Below, in pieces: positions 1-9,934 of a DNA stretch of 64,000 nt. The position numbers and the translations under genes were made by a program. The stretch comes from Takakia lepidozioides (Eukaryota > Streptophyta > Takakiopsida > Takakiales > Takakiaceae). How positions within the stretch are numbered: the stretch's first letter is position 1; every line of letters begins with the position of its first letter. Location: assembly GCA_030704615.1 (NCBI GenBank), contig CM060734.1:33558042-33622041 (forward strand), in the 5' to 3' direction. A model generated the notes under the pieces. The model did no database searches, was not told the origin of the DNA, and was given only the letters and a program-made list of their open reading frames with translations.

Positions 1-1448
1 CTCCCTCAGGAGCAGGAGGTGGACCATCCCGCCTGGGAGCCGGTACCACCTGAGCTGTAGCCATGGCAGCGAGCCTCTGCTCTAGCTGCTGAAGCCGGTT
101 GGCCATGTCTTGGTCAGCACCGTGACCTCCGCGTCCTTGGCCATGTTGAGCTTGCCCTTGGCTTGCACCTCGTGCCCGACCACCTCGTCCTCTCTGGGCT
201 CGTCCACCTCGCCCCCGGCCACCATTGTTCCCTTGGAACTGGCCTGGGCGCAACTCAGGGTGCAAGTCATAACACTGGGCATCTCCATGCCTATACTTGC
301 CGCAATGCCCACACTGCAACTGTGCAAGCTGTGCTTGTGCCGGCCTTCTGCCACTCTTTGGGCAATCTCTCTTGACATGGGGTCCTCCACATGTCCAATA
401 TATCACCCCTGGTTGCTGTTGGCCTGCAAAAGATGCCATGGGCCTCTGCACCTGAGGTCCCCTGTAAGCTCCATGGAACTTGGGTTGGGCAACCTTGCCC
501 CCATGACCACGCTGTTGGGCAGTCCCTTGTACCTGTTGGCTGGCAGCTGCACCTCGTGCAGGCATGTCCTTGCCAAATCCAATGGTAACAACTCGCTCCT
601 CCACCATGTTGAGCTCAATCCGCTCAGCCAGCAGAAACACATCCGCTAATGTGGATTGGGCCGCTTGTAACAGGGTTGCATCCCGCACCCTTCTCTTGAG
701 CTCCTTGTCCAAAATTCCATACCAGAACTGGACTGCCTGAGCTTCAGTAACCCCTTGGGTCACACTTATCAAGCGCCTCATACGAGTGTAGGCCTCTCGC
801 AAGCTCTCACTGGATTTGCGCTGGAAGTCTTGCAAACTTCGCAGCTTCTCTGTCCGTACACCTTGGTAGTTCATCCGCAACTCCTGGAAGAACTCCACCA
901 CCGGGTTGAATCTAGGCACATGTGTTGTAATTGCGGCAGGAGGAGTAGTAGCACTTTTTGAACTGGTACCACCTGCAGAAGTGTCGGCACTACTTGTTCC
1001 ACTACTAGTGCTTGTAGTTGGAGATGTTTGTGTAGCTGCTGGTGTCACCGCTGCCCTTGTGCCTCTAGTGATTGAGACATAGTTAGGTGACCAATACTTT
1101 CGCCACTCCTCAATCTCCACCGCATGTCCCCGCCTAAATTCATGGTAATCATCCATGGGCGGCCCCTCAAGGTGCTGGAATAGCCCCTTCCACGCCATAA
1201 AAGGCGTAAACAGTTGTGGATTACGCATTTGCTGCAAATCACACCAACTGTCAAACTCTTGTATAAAGTCATCAAGCTCGATGGTGCCCACAGCTCCAGA
1301 GTACCTACGTGGCCCCTTGGTAGCTCCATACATCTCCTCCATCGTGTCCCACAACAATGGCACGGAAATGACTTGCACCCTCGGCGAGAATCCTCCTGAC
1401 TCCGAGTCTGAACCTTCCTCAAAGACACTGAAGGTGAAAGTGGCCTAA
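1..1448 (-). CDS. Ty3/gypsy-type gag polyprotein, partial (runs off left edge)
   Basis: Capsid/nucleocapsid protein of an LTR retrotransposon, read on the minus strand and open to the window edge. The frame is continuous from a stop at 1446-1448; the first in-frame ATG is near 1340. The N-terminal third has a retrotransposon-gag-like helical segment with WCDLQQ and FMAWKGLFQHL, then a Ser/Thr/Ala-rich linker and the second capsid half with VVEFFQELRMNYQGV. Two nucleocapsid zinc knuckles follow. The one at 272-313 is a perfect CX2CX4HX4C. The one at 362-400 is degenerate, with the first Cys replaced by Tyr and one residue missing before His. A Gly/Arg-rich tail continues to the edge. Another minus-strand frame starting at 1524 (MPPAAEGSAG...) may be the original N-terminus, joined by a frameshift near 1430. 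Protease and polymerase would lie left of the window. The family is clear; the start is uncertain. Confidence 0.8.
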
Positions 1449-1639
1449 ACCGCACACCTTGTCTTGTGTACCCACAAGTATCGCTGGTGCTTGTACCGGC
1501 ACTCCCCTCAGCAGCTGGTGGCACCTCCGTGATGAAAACTCACAACCCAACCGATTGTCAACCTGTCTCTAGTCCCCACTTTCTACAAGGTAACCGGGTA
1601 AAGAACCTGTTGCGGCTACTGGTTCAAGCAGGAATAATA
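1449..1639 (-). other. Leader upstream of the partial gag
   Basis: Non-coding stretch between the gag start and the inverted repeat arm. It should be the 5' untranslated leader of the minus-strand element. I looked for a primer-binding site complementary to initiator tRNA-Met, as in the chromovirus at 12.8 kb, and did not see one. Confidence 0.3.
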
Positions 1640-2105
1640 AGTTTCTAACGTAGACCTGTACCTGCACCTGCATCCACCGCAAGCACTCCTATGGTCTGCT
1701 GGTCATCAACCCAGCCTCACCATAGAAGAAACACTGGTGGTCTTGCTGGTCATCACTCCAGCCTCACCACCGACAGCATACTCTAGGATTGGCCGGTGAT
1801 CAAATCCGGACCAACCTCCTATGAAAACAAGCGCCCACACAAAGCTAACATGGCGCACAGTCAAGCATGCAGGTGTGGAGGGGATCCAAACACAAGAAAA
1901 TCAAGACAGCAACTCCCCCACACCAAAAACACTCCACGGTGTCGCTCCTACAAGGACACCCCAGCCCAAACCCGGACTGACTCTTGCCTCCACCTACGGA
2001 AAGGTTTTGGCCTATAGAGAGGGTGAAAGACTATGGAGAAGAGAAACTAGAGCAATTCCTAACCCCAGAATGCTCTCATCCCACCACTCTCCCTCCTGTC
2101 TCTAT
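1640..2105 (+). repeat. Left arm of a ~450-bp inverted repeat (partner 9,935-10,390)
   Basis: Read on the plus strand, this segment matches the reverse complement of 9,935-10,390 along almost its whole length. Shared landmarks include a block with CATCCACCGCAAGCACTCC, a pair of related GCTGGTCATCAC blocks, CCGGTGATCAAATCCGGACC and CTTGCCTCCACCTACGGAAA. Similarity looks like roughly 85-90% by eye. It lies just upstream of the minus-strand gag, so it may be LTR or leader sequence of that element, with the partner copy in the other orientation. Long terminal inverted repeats of one DNA transposon are the alternative. ORFs read through it are not conserved as protein. Confidence 0.7.
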
Positions 2106-2189
2106 CCACTCGCTTGTATGGCTGTGGCAAGTATCCTTCAATATCCCTCAATCAATCCTTCAAGAGCTCTTCAACATTGTCCACCAAAG

Positions 2190-2315
2190 CTCCTCGAAGG
2201 GTCCTCCAAGGACCCCAAAGATCCTCCAAACACTCCTCCAAGGACCCCAAAGATCCTCCAAATACTCCTCCAAGGGCCCTCAAATATCTTCCAAACAATC
2301 CTCCAAAGGCCCTTA
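2190..2315 (+). repeat. Short C/A-rich tandem repeat
   Basis: A degenerate tandem array built on blocks such as TCCTCCAAGGACCCCAAAGA, with a period near 36 bp and about three to four copies. Several frames stay open through it only because it is repetitive and poor in T. Confidence 0.7.
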
Positions 2316-2337
2316 AATTTCACTAAGTCCTTTCACT

Positions 2338-2745
2338 GTTGATACCTTAATAGAGGTATAGTCTGAGGTTGCTAGGGTCCCTTATGTTGATGATACATTT
2401 ACAGAGGTATAGTCTGAAAATGAGGGTTCTGTTTGGTATACTAACAGAGGTATAGTCTGAGCTGATTTGGGTCCACATATGGTGATACCTCAACAGAGGT
2501 ATAGTAAAAAGGGACAAGCTCCTGTTTGGTATACTAACAGAGGTATAGTCTGAGCTGATTAGGGTTCACATATGGTGATACCTCAATAGAGGTATAGTAA
2601 AATGGACAAGCTCTTGTTTGGTATACTAACAGAGGTATAATCTCACATTAGGGTTCACATATGGTGATACCTCAACAGAGGTATAGTCAAAGGGACAAGC
2701 TCATGTTTGGTATACTAACAGAGGTATAGTCTGAGCATACACTAC
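2338..2745 (+). repeat. ~90-bp dimeric tandem array with a hairpin in each half-unit
   Basis: About nine half-units of roughly 45 bp alternate between two types, A and B, giving a ~90-bp dimer. Type B carries a perfect 7-bp inverted repeat with a 4-nt loop, ATACCTC-AACA-GAGGTAT, at 2485-2502 and 2667-2684; the copy at 2578-2595 has loop AATA. Type A carries TATAC-8 nt-GTATA around the same core CAGAGGTATAG. The two earliest units (2338-2430) are more diverged. No ORF fits it. Confidence 0.85.
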
Positions 2746-3315
2746 TAGGGTTTGTAATGAAGAGCTAGAATGCAAGTCCTTGACTTCTATGCTTCTACTC
2801 AAGCAAAAATATGGTCTCTAGGTGGTCATAAGAGGCATCTTCTTGCTCTCTTCCACCCCAATGTGCAACCAAGAGTGGTCCAACTCAACTTGCAAGTCAT
2901 TGTCCACCAAATCAATCCCCCTTCTAGTCCTTGGGATTTGATTGCAAACTACTATATCTCCATTGCCGAGCAATCATGCATTTGTCTCCTCATCACTTGA
3001 CAATTGCTCCAAATCAACACAAATTATCTCAATGTGTAGAAGCAATGCTTGTCACTTACAATAATGCTCCCAAGCAATCCGCCTTGGATCCCACTCTCAC
3101 GCCATATGCCTCATTAAGGGTCTTGCACCAATCCATCATCCATGTGCTCCTCGTGGTCATTTGAATGCATGTTTCATGACCTCTTGGCCTATGTGTTGCT
3201 CTCCTTCATCATAACATGAATCAACACCTCTCCACAACAGTAAGGTAACTAGCTAACATGAATACGGGAAGGAATACAAATAGGAAACACCCCCATGATA
3301 CACTAGCTGTAGGTC
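2746..3315. other. Non-coding, low-information repeat DNA
   Basis: Short open frames on the plus strand (76 and 77 codons) show no recognisable domain and no splice-supported partner. Composition resembles the 4.75-5.4 kb stretch, so it probably belongs to the same repeat family. Confidence 0.4.
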
Positions 3316-4011
3316 ATGACTGATTGTTCTGAGCGGGTTGAGTGCTTAGAGATTTCCAACTCTTCTATCTTGGAGTTCCCACCTCGGATAGCGAAGGGAT
3401 GGGTGAGTAAAAGCCGCTCGACATTTGGCAACCGTACTGGGAGACTGGGTCATGAACAACCAGATGTGACAGGCATCTGGTGGGATCATGGTGGTTGGAG
3501 AATTAAAGAATTTGATGTGAATCAAATTCCTTGTGAAACTGAGAAGGAAAGATTGTCCAAACGATTCTTTCAGAGGTTCTTGGAATTGCCAGACGGTTGT
3601 AAAGAAAACATTCTTAAGAGAGTGCATGATGCTGACCCTGAGTGGGGTCTAGAGAAAGGAGGGATAAAGATTTATCAGGTGGCCTGTAGCAGAAGAGCAC
3701 GTTGGTTACCAACACTGGTTTATGTGATAGCATTGCTATCCATTAAGCGAGTAGAGTTTGAAGGCTGGGAGGAAAGAAAGGTGAATGTTTATACTCATAT
3801 GCATGAAGAGCTTGTACTGGTAAAGAATTGGATTCCAAAGGATATTTTGTGGATCAAACTCACACCAAGAACAGCTTTCCAGACTTGTTTGCCATATGGT
3901 TATATGGTAACGGAGACTTCTAGTATAGCCAAGGGTGCATTGAAGCTTGAAAGAAACCTAGGCATATACGGGAGATATTACAGAAGAGAGTTTTGGTTAT
4001 TGCCACATTAA
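3316..4011 (+). CDS. Unrecognised ORF of 231 codons (cassette ORF1)
   Basis: I do not recognise this protein. It starts MTDCSERVECLEI and ends RREFWLLPH. It is rich in Trp and in charged residues (WWDHGGWRIKEF; LSKRFFQRFLELPDG; SRRARWLPTLVYVIALL), which looks like a folded protein rather than chance sequence. Residues ~140-150 form a short hydrophobic stretch that could be a buried helix. No signal peptide is evident. The stop is 21 nt before the ATG of the next ORF on the same strand, a compact polycistronic layout unlike plant nuclear genes and more like a retroelement or viral accessory region. The neighbouring gag and repeat arm are on the opposite strand, so this cassette appears inserted into or carried by the repeat. 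A decayed host exon is the alternative. Confidence 0.5.
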   Translation: MTDCSERVECLEISNSSILEFPPRIAKGWVSKSRSTFGNRTGRLGHEQPDVTGIWWDHGGWRIKEFDVNQIPCETEKERLSKRFFQRFLELPDGCKENILKRVHDADPEWGLEKGGIKIYQVACSRRARWLPTLVYVIALLSIKRVEFEGWEERKVNVYTHMHEELVLVKNWIPKDILWIKLTPRTAFQTCLPYGYMVTETSSIAKGALKLERNLGIYGRYYRREFWLLPH

Positions 4012-4032
4012 AAGAAATGAAAGACATGGGAC

Positions 4033-4290
4033 ATGAGTGATGAAAGAGAAGCTAGACTCCAGAGATATTCAGCAAAAAAAAAAAACTATCTGAAAGCTAA
4101 TTATCCATATCTTTGGGAGAGAGGAATAGACATAGGGGAATCATCTGGACCTCTCACACCATTAAGATCACAGAGTACATCACCCATACCGGAAGAACTA
4201 GAGTTGGATGCCACTCCTTCTTTTTCTTTGCAAAAAAGATTAAGGGAATTGGTACGGGAAGAAGAAGAGCTGAGGTACATCCCTGGATAA
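4033..4290 (+). CDS. Unrecognised ORF of 85 codons (cassette ORF2)
   Basis: Starts MSDEREARLQRYSAKKKNY, 21 nt after ORF1 stops. It is charged and probably helical (RLRELVREEEELRYIPG at the C-terminus), with a Ser/Pro/Thr-rich middle. No known domain is recognised. A third frame, 4113-4748, overlaps it and continues downstream as an acidic tail. Either the two frames are a true overlap, or one longer ORF2 was split by a one-base shift near 4284, where the second frame picks up without a gap in protein-like sequence. Confidence 0.45.
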   Translation: MSDEREARLQRYSAKKKNYLKANYPYLWERGIDIGESSGPLTPLRSQSTSPIPEELELDATPSFSLQKRLRELVREEEELRYIPG

Positions 4291-4748
4291 AAGATTTTAC
4301 AGAATTCTTTGATAAGAGTTGGCATGGAACACCAAAAGCAGGAACTCCAGTTTCTGAAGTGGAGGGTGAAGAAGGAGGAGAGGATGTGGCAGAGCCAACG
4401 GAGAGTTCAGACTCAGAGGAAGAGTATGAAGAAGTAGACCCAACAGCTGAGGTTGAGACTACAACCAGGACATCCCAACCCGTTGGACCTGGATCAAGTG
4501 GAGCACTTGGATCACAGGCCAACGAAGGTGTCGGCTCAGGGGGATCAGGCGGGCTGCCTGGATCTGGCTCTGGGGGGACATGGAGTGTGGGAAGTAGTGC
4601 AACTGGAGCTGGGAATACTGTGAATATCGTGGGGCCAGTAGCAGGGAGTGCTCAGGGGCCACCACTTGGTGGAAGATCCACCGCAACTACAATAGTGAAG
4701 GACCAGCACCAGCAAGGGTGCCAGCACCTGTCAGTGGGCAGAAGGTAG
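4284..4748 (+). CDS. Acidic, Gly/Ser-rich ORF segment (third frame of the cassette)
   Basis: The frame is open from 4113 to 4748, but only the part after about 4284 looks protein-like. It has a short aromatic segment (WIKDFTEFFDKSWHG), then a strongly acidic stretch (GEEGGED, SDSEEEYEEVD), then a long Gly/Ser/Thr-rich low-complexity tail with no cysteine until the end. The tail may be an activation-like or disordered region. Whether it is translated by frameshifting, as a separate ORF, or is a broken continuation of the 85-codon ORF cannot be decided from sequence alone. Confidence 0.35.
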   Translation, partial: WIKDFTEFFDKSWHGTPKAGTPVSEVEGEEGGEDVAEPTESSDSEEEYEEVDPTAEVETTTRTSQPVGPGSSGALGSQANEGVGSGGSGGLPGSGSGGTWSVGSSATGAGNTVNIVGPVAGSAQGPPLGGRSTATTIVKDQHQQGCQHLSVGRR

Positions 4749-5400
4749 GGCCACAGATGGCGTTACACCATCGACTCCATAATGCATACAAAGGATTCTC
4801 AAACCCTAGAATCCATGCTTCCACACACACAAGACTTCCTCCTTACAATCCTTGCAAAATCTTGTGACTCAAGAGCTTTCTTCTCAAGCTCTCCAACTCC
4901 TTGGTGCATGCAATACTCGAGCACCTTTCTTTGCAACCCCTTGCAAGTCTTGTGATACAAGAGCTAAATTCTCCTAGCTCTCAACCTCTTTAAAATACAA
5001 GTGCAAAACTAATCCTTACACTCCGCACTCACAAGCATAAGGTGATCTTCTTGTAGTGATAAGAGACGAGAAATGAGAGAAGTAGAAGACAATGAAAGCT
5101 CTCAAAGCATGAAGCAATCACATGAAGAACAAGCCCTAGTCCTTCCAAGTGAAATCCACTCTATCACATAAACTAAGTCAAGCCAAGGGCACCTTTGCTA
5201 AAGGAATCCACCCTACAAAGCCGTCAACACACTCCCTCTCAATACCTAGAGCTATGGAGGTGAGAGAAGCTCATGGAGGCTCAACTACAAGAAGATGAGC
5301 CTCCTCAACACTCACAAGGGGAAAACCTATCTTCATGTCTCAAGTGAGGCTCGACACCTCACTTGGCATGTGAGACCAAATGAAGTCCCAACACACAAAA
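4749..5400 (-). repeat. Dispersed repeat, inverted relative of 7,080-7,500
   Basis: On the minus strand this contains blocks also present on the plus strand at 7.1-7.5 kb: GGAGGCTCATCTT followed by GTTGAGCCTC, then CTTGGCTTGACTT, then a Gly/Glu-codon-like purine-rich stretch with repeated GAGCTT and CACAAGA words. It therefore extends the mirrored arrangement around the AT-rich centre. No coding frame is supported. Confidence 0.5.
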
Positions 5401-7015
5401 TATAAAAATAAATATCTAAAATGTCCTAGTTAACTAGAAGTAGGTAATTCTAGATAACCATGACTAAAACCATGACACATTCATGGCTATTTTTCTTAAT
5501 GGAATTTTTGTATTTGAGTTCCACAACTATCATAACGACCCCATAGTGATTAGAAAAGGCTAGCTGCTGTGTAATATCAGTTTTGTCCATAAAGGATGCC
5601 TTACAGAAGGGATTTGACAATTTATCTATTTCACCTCAACATTAGGCTTACCACCCCATTGTGCCATGTTACGATTTTGGATGGCTTCTATTGGCCTTAC
5701 TTAAATTATGTTCATTGTTTCCTAAGTCCTTGTTTCATTAAAAAGTTGGCCCAAGTCTAGGTTCCTTAGTGCTCATTTGGCTTGGACATCTCCAGATTTA
5801 TACAAGACATGACAACATGGAGAATAAGATCAAACTTGCTAATACCAATGGTGTGATTTAAATAACAATGACATAAGCCACTTAAATCATGTAAACTTTC
5901 TTCATATTGACCTAAACAACTATGAAAGATTGAATGCAAATGTGCTTGGACATAAATGTAGTGCTCATGGTTGCTGATTGAAAAGCAAGGGACAAATCAC
6001 AAATTACATAAGGCACAAAGCACCTAAAAGATTTTGATTTTGATTGGCTCTTCTTTGTAGAAAAATATTATGCATTCGTGCAAAAATATTCATTTGATCT
6101 TGGTGTACTTTTTTCAAATAATATACCTCATTGGTTGTACAAATAATATTATATCTCATCGGTTGTACTAACTTAAATGCATGCATGGAGGAAGATGAGT
6201 GTGCATAATTTTATAATTATAATAAATCTATTATGGATGAAACTAGATAACACTATTATAAATGAGCCATTATATGACACGACGGCCGTTTGTTGTGAAA
6301 TATTAAAAACAAATTGAGAAAAAAAAAATAATAAGCGAGTATTTTTTAGTTGAAATAGTAATCTTATGAAGATGTTAGATTTTGAAACATCATTGAAATA
6401 AGTATCCAAGATGAAATAATATTAGAAATTAGTTTTTTCATAAAAAATCTTTGTGATTTTTATTAACGTAGTCACGGTACTTAGCTAAAGAATAATGATA
6501 AATAATAGTTTACTGTTTGTAGAAGAACTTTGTATACTACATTCTGTTTGATAAATATTCTGTTTGTAAATATTATTAATGTAATAAATATTTATCATAG
6601 TTAAATAAAGATTCAATGCACCTTTACATATGCACCTTCAAAAGTTCATTAGCCTCTCAATGCAAGCTATGAATTTGTGAAATATTAGGCAGTAAGACAA
6701 AGTGGCTCTTAATTACGCGGCTTTGGCCGGAGTCTTCTTCTTCTTTTAATTTAAGAAATAAAACTAAAGTTATATATTGATATGTTATCTTTTTGAAATT
6801 GAAGCATTTTTATCAGAAAGAGAGATAAACATCCATCATTAATTTTAAGAGAGATGAACATCCAAGAGCATTAGGCCCTTTCATATTTTGTCAAAAGTTA
6901 TTAGATAATTTACACTGCTTCGAGAGGCAAAACCTCTCTTTTTTTAATGAGAGAAAATAATATCATTTTTCAAATACTTGGCCATGAGGCACCAATCACA
7001 AATGCTCCGGAGGGC
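5401..7015. other. AT-rich, no gene seen
   Basis: Strongly AT-rich, with many stops in all frames. The two minus-strand frames at 6004-6409 look like chance ORFs. This stretch forms the centre of the mirrored arrangement. I see no RNA gene, LTR boundary or coding signal in it. Confidence 0.5.
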
Positions 7016-7500
7016 TTTGTCAAGTTATTTTACCACTAGTGTGAAACTAGCTAGGAAATAGCTAGCTTTTACATATTGACATTTGGGATTGGCCCAAGTG
7101 TCAATCCAGGGGTCAAGGCAGATTTAGGCCCTGGAGTGGTTATCTTCACGGCAAGCGCGGGAGGCTCATCTTTCTCGAGTTGAGCCTCACCGCGCCTAGC
7201 TATGGCGCTGTAGTGTGGATTCCCCATGGCGTGGGGTGCACTTGGCTTGACTTGTATTTGAGTGATGAGTTTATATATGCATGAGTTTGTGCTTCAGCTT
7301 TGTGAGCTCGCATGAGCTTGTACTTGTATTCTTCTTCTTTATCACTCGAGAAAGATGAGCTCGTATCTGTGAGTGCCAGATACGAAGTAGTTGTAGCACT
7401 TGTGGTTTTTGCTTGAGAATGAGAGAAACCAAGTTGTTATGCAAGGAGCACCGTGGAGCTCTTGGTTGTTAGAAGCGGAGGCGATGTGGGTTACGAGGTA
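7016..7500 (+). repeat. Dispersed repeat, copy also at 20,633-20,900
   Basis: The start (GTCAAGTTATTTTACCACTA, then a block with TATTGACATTTGGGATTGG) matches 20,635 onward with moderate divergence, and both copies run on through a GGCTTGACTT or GGCTCGACTC block. A related inverted copy is at 4.75-5.4 kb. It could be the outer end of an LTR-like or other mobile unit. The element type is not determined. Confidence 0.6.
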
Positions 7501-8860
7501 GTAGACCTTGGTATTCGATCTTCAGCTTCAGAGATGAAAGCACCATGTTGCAGGTAATTCCAGAGCACCTTGATGGTTTCAGATTGTGTACATGCATGAG
7601 CAAGCACGATTGGGAAGAGGACCAGTCAAGAGCAGGTTATAGTGGCTTTGGTGGCAAAGCTGAGAACTGGACTTGGGAATGCGAGCTTTCATTGTGTGAA
7701 GGATTGCAAGACCAAGCGAAAGGGCTGATTTGGCTTGGGGCAAATCAGTGCACTTTGTGGAGTATGGTGAGATTGGGTTTCAATCTCGAGCTTCAGCATT
7801 GAGAGGGCTCTTGTCATGGCAAGAGCAGGGCTGGAACAGGAGCTAAGAGGTGCGGCAAGGCCATGGAATGTGCACCTAGGGTTTCAGAGCTTGGAAGAAG
7901 AGCTCTTGCACCACAAGAGAAGTGTCTTGTGGCTGGAAATGTAAGCCTTAGGGTTTCAGGAGCTTGGCAAAGGCTGTGGAGTGCTTAGTCTTGTCTTAGA
8001 GAGCATCAAGGAGCCAAGGAGCCAAGATAGGGGGCTGATATCTCGTGTGTGAAGAGGTTGCATGTGTGGAGCATGTATTCAGCTCATTGAAGCTTCCATC
8101 TTCAAGCTTGGAGGGCAAGCAAGGAAGAGGGAAGGGCTGACTTCCCTTATGTGAGGGCAATGCAATGTGTGGAGCATGCTATCAGCCTGGTGAAGGCTTG
8201 CACTTTCAGGTGTGGGAGTGCAAGAAAGAAAGAAAGGGGCTGGTTTCCCTGTAGGGCATATGGAGCATGCTTTCAGCCTGCTGAAGCTTGTATTTTCAGG
8301 TTTGTGGGTGCAAGAAATGAAGCAAAGGAGCTGATTCTCTTATGGTGAGAGTGGGGCATGTGTGGAGCATGACTTCAGCCCATTGAGGCTCTTGTTTTCA
8401 AGCTTTAGAGAGCTAGAACGGAAGGTCTAGGGCTGGTTTCCACTTGGAGTGAAAGAAAAACACTTGTAGGGCCTATGTGAGTTGGGGTTTCAACTTCAAG
8501 CTTGAAGGGAGCGCAACTCTTGAAGCAGCAGGTGTAGGGGGCTGGAATAGGCTCTAAGACAGATGCTATGGCCAAGGAGAATGCTTGAATGAGTGCTCAC
8601 AAGGGCTGGGAACCAGCAGGGCTTGGTTGTTTGCCATTGAGTTTAGTGGCGTGTTTGGGGAGGCTAAGTGAGAAAGAAGGCTTGGTTTGTGGCAACCACC
8701 TCATGGCTTAGGGCTACTATGGTAGTGTGTGGGAGCCGAGAGAGTAAGAATACCTTGCTGATTTCCTCACAGCCGCCATAGCTTGGTGGAAAGAAGCCTA
8801 GAGTCCAAGAGACACAAACCCTAGCTTGGCGTGGCTAAACCCCTTGGAGAAATGGCTAAA
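7501..8860 (+). repeat. Diverged ~110-bp tandem units, non-coding
   Basis: From about 8,030 to 8,460 four or five diverged units repeat the words GTGTGGAGCATG, TTCAGCC, TGAAGCTTG and TTTTCAAGCTT. The surrounding sequence from 7.5 kb has the same purine-rich GAGCTT style. Open frames (65-85 codons) are short and lack a domain. This is probably transcribed or LTR-like repeat sequence. Confidence 0.45.
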
Positions 8861-9800
8861 CTGCCAGAGCGGCCATGGTTGGGGCTGTGCCGGGCTGCGC
8901 CGGTGGCCTTCAGGGCTGTGACAGGCCGCGCCTGAGGCTTTGGGGCTGTGACGGGGCTGTGACAGGCCATGCCTGAGGCCTTTGGGGCTGTGACAGGCTG
9001 TGAGGGGTTGTGTCAGGCCGTGCCTGAGGCCTTTGGGGCTGTGAGGGGCTGTGCCGGGCTGCGCCGGTGGCCTTCGGGCTGTGACGGGCTGTGAGGGTTG
9101 TGTCAGGCCGTGCAGGCCGTGCCTGAGGCCTTTGGGGCTGTGAGGGGCTGTGCCGGGCTGCGCCGGTGGCCTTCGGGGCTATGACGGCTGTGAGGGGCCT
9201 GTGAGGGCCTGTGACGGGCTACGCCGATGGCATTGGGGGCTGTGATGGGCTATGAGGGGCTGTGCCGGTGGCCTTTTGGGGCTGTGACAGGCTGTGCCCA
9301 GTGGCCTGTGGGGCTGTGACGGGCTGTGACAGGCTGTGCCCGTGGTCTTTGGGGCTGTGAGGGGCTGTGACAGGCCGTGCCTGAGGCCTTTGGGGCTGTG
9401 AGGGGCTGTGAGGGGCTGTGTCAGGCCGTGCCTGAGGCCTTTGGGGCTGTGAGGGGCTGTGACAGGCTGTGCCCAGTGGCCTGTGGGGCTGTGACGGGCT
9501 GTGCGGGGCTGTGACAAGCTGTGCCCAGTGGCCTGTGGGGCTGTGACAGGCTGTGCCCGTGGCCTTTGGGGCTGTGAGGGGCTGTGATAGGCCGTGCCTG
9601 AGGCCTTTGGGGCTGTGAGGGGCTGTGACGGGCTGTGCGGGGCTGTGACAGGCTGTGGTGAGTTGTGACGGGCTATGAGGGGCTGTGACAGGCTGTGCCC
9701 AGTGGCCTGTGGGACTGTGACGGCTGTGACCAGTGAGCTGTGTGGGCCTGTGCTGGTCTGTGGTGGCCCATGTTGACCTGTGGACGGCCTGTGCTGACTC
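8861..9800 (+). repeat. G-rich minisatellite
   Basis: A higher-order tandem array of GGGGCTGTGA-type decamers, mixed with longer units containing GGCCGTGCCTGAGGCCTTTG and GCTGTGCCCAGTGGCCTGTG. The plus strand is G-rich with frequent GGGG runs. The minus strand is free of stops for 218 codons (9179-9835), giving a Ser/Gln/Pro/Leu/Thr/Ala/His repeat that results from the array and is not a credible protein. Confidence 0.9.
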
Positions 9801-9934
9801 GTGGAGGCACTGGTGGACTGCCTAAGGATTGGCATGTGGTCTTGAAGGCCGAATTTCGAAGCTCGTGGAGGGCGGTTTGAGGAGTATCTTCATGATATTC
9901 CCATGGTCATGCAAGTGAGGGAAGAGAGGAGAGG

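Noticed and set aside
2338-2745. CRISPR-like array
   Set aside because: Repeats with varied spacers superficially look like one, but spacers are themselves repeated and this is plant nuclear DNA.
3316-4748. Assigning the cassette to a named virus or retrovirus group
   Set aside because: The layout is virus-like, but no motif I can name supports any family.
9179-9835. 218-codon minus-strand ORF
   Set aside because: It is the translation of the minisatellite; only Ser, Gln, Pro, Leu, Thr, Ala, His-type repeats, no domain.
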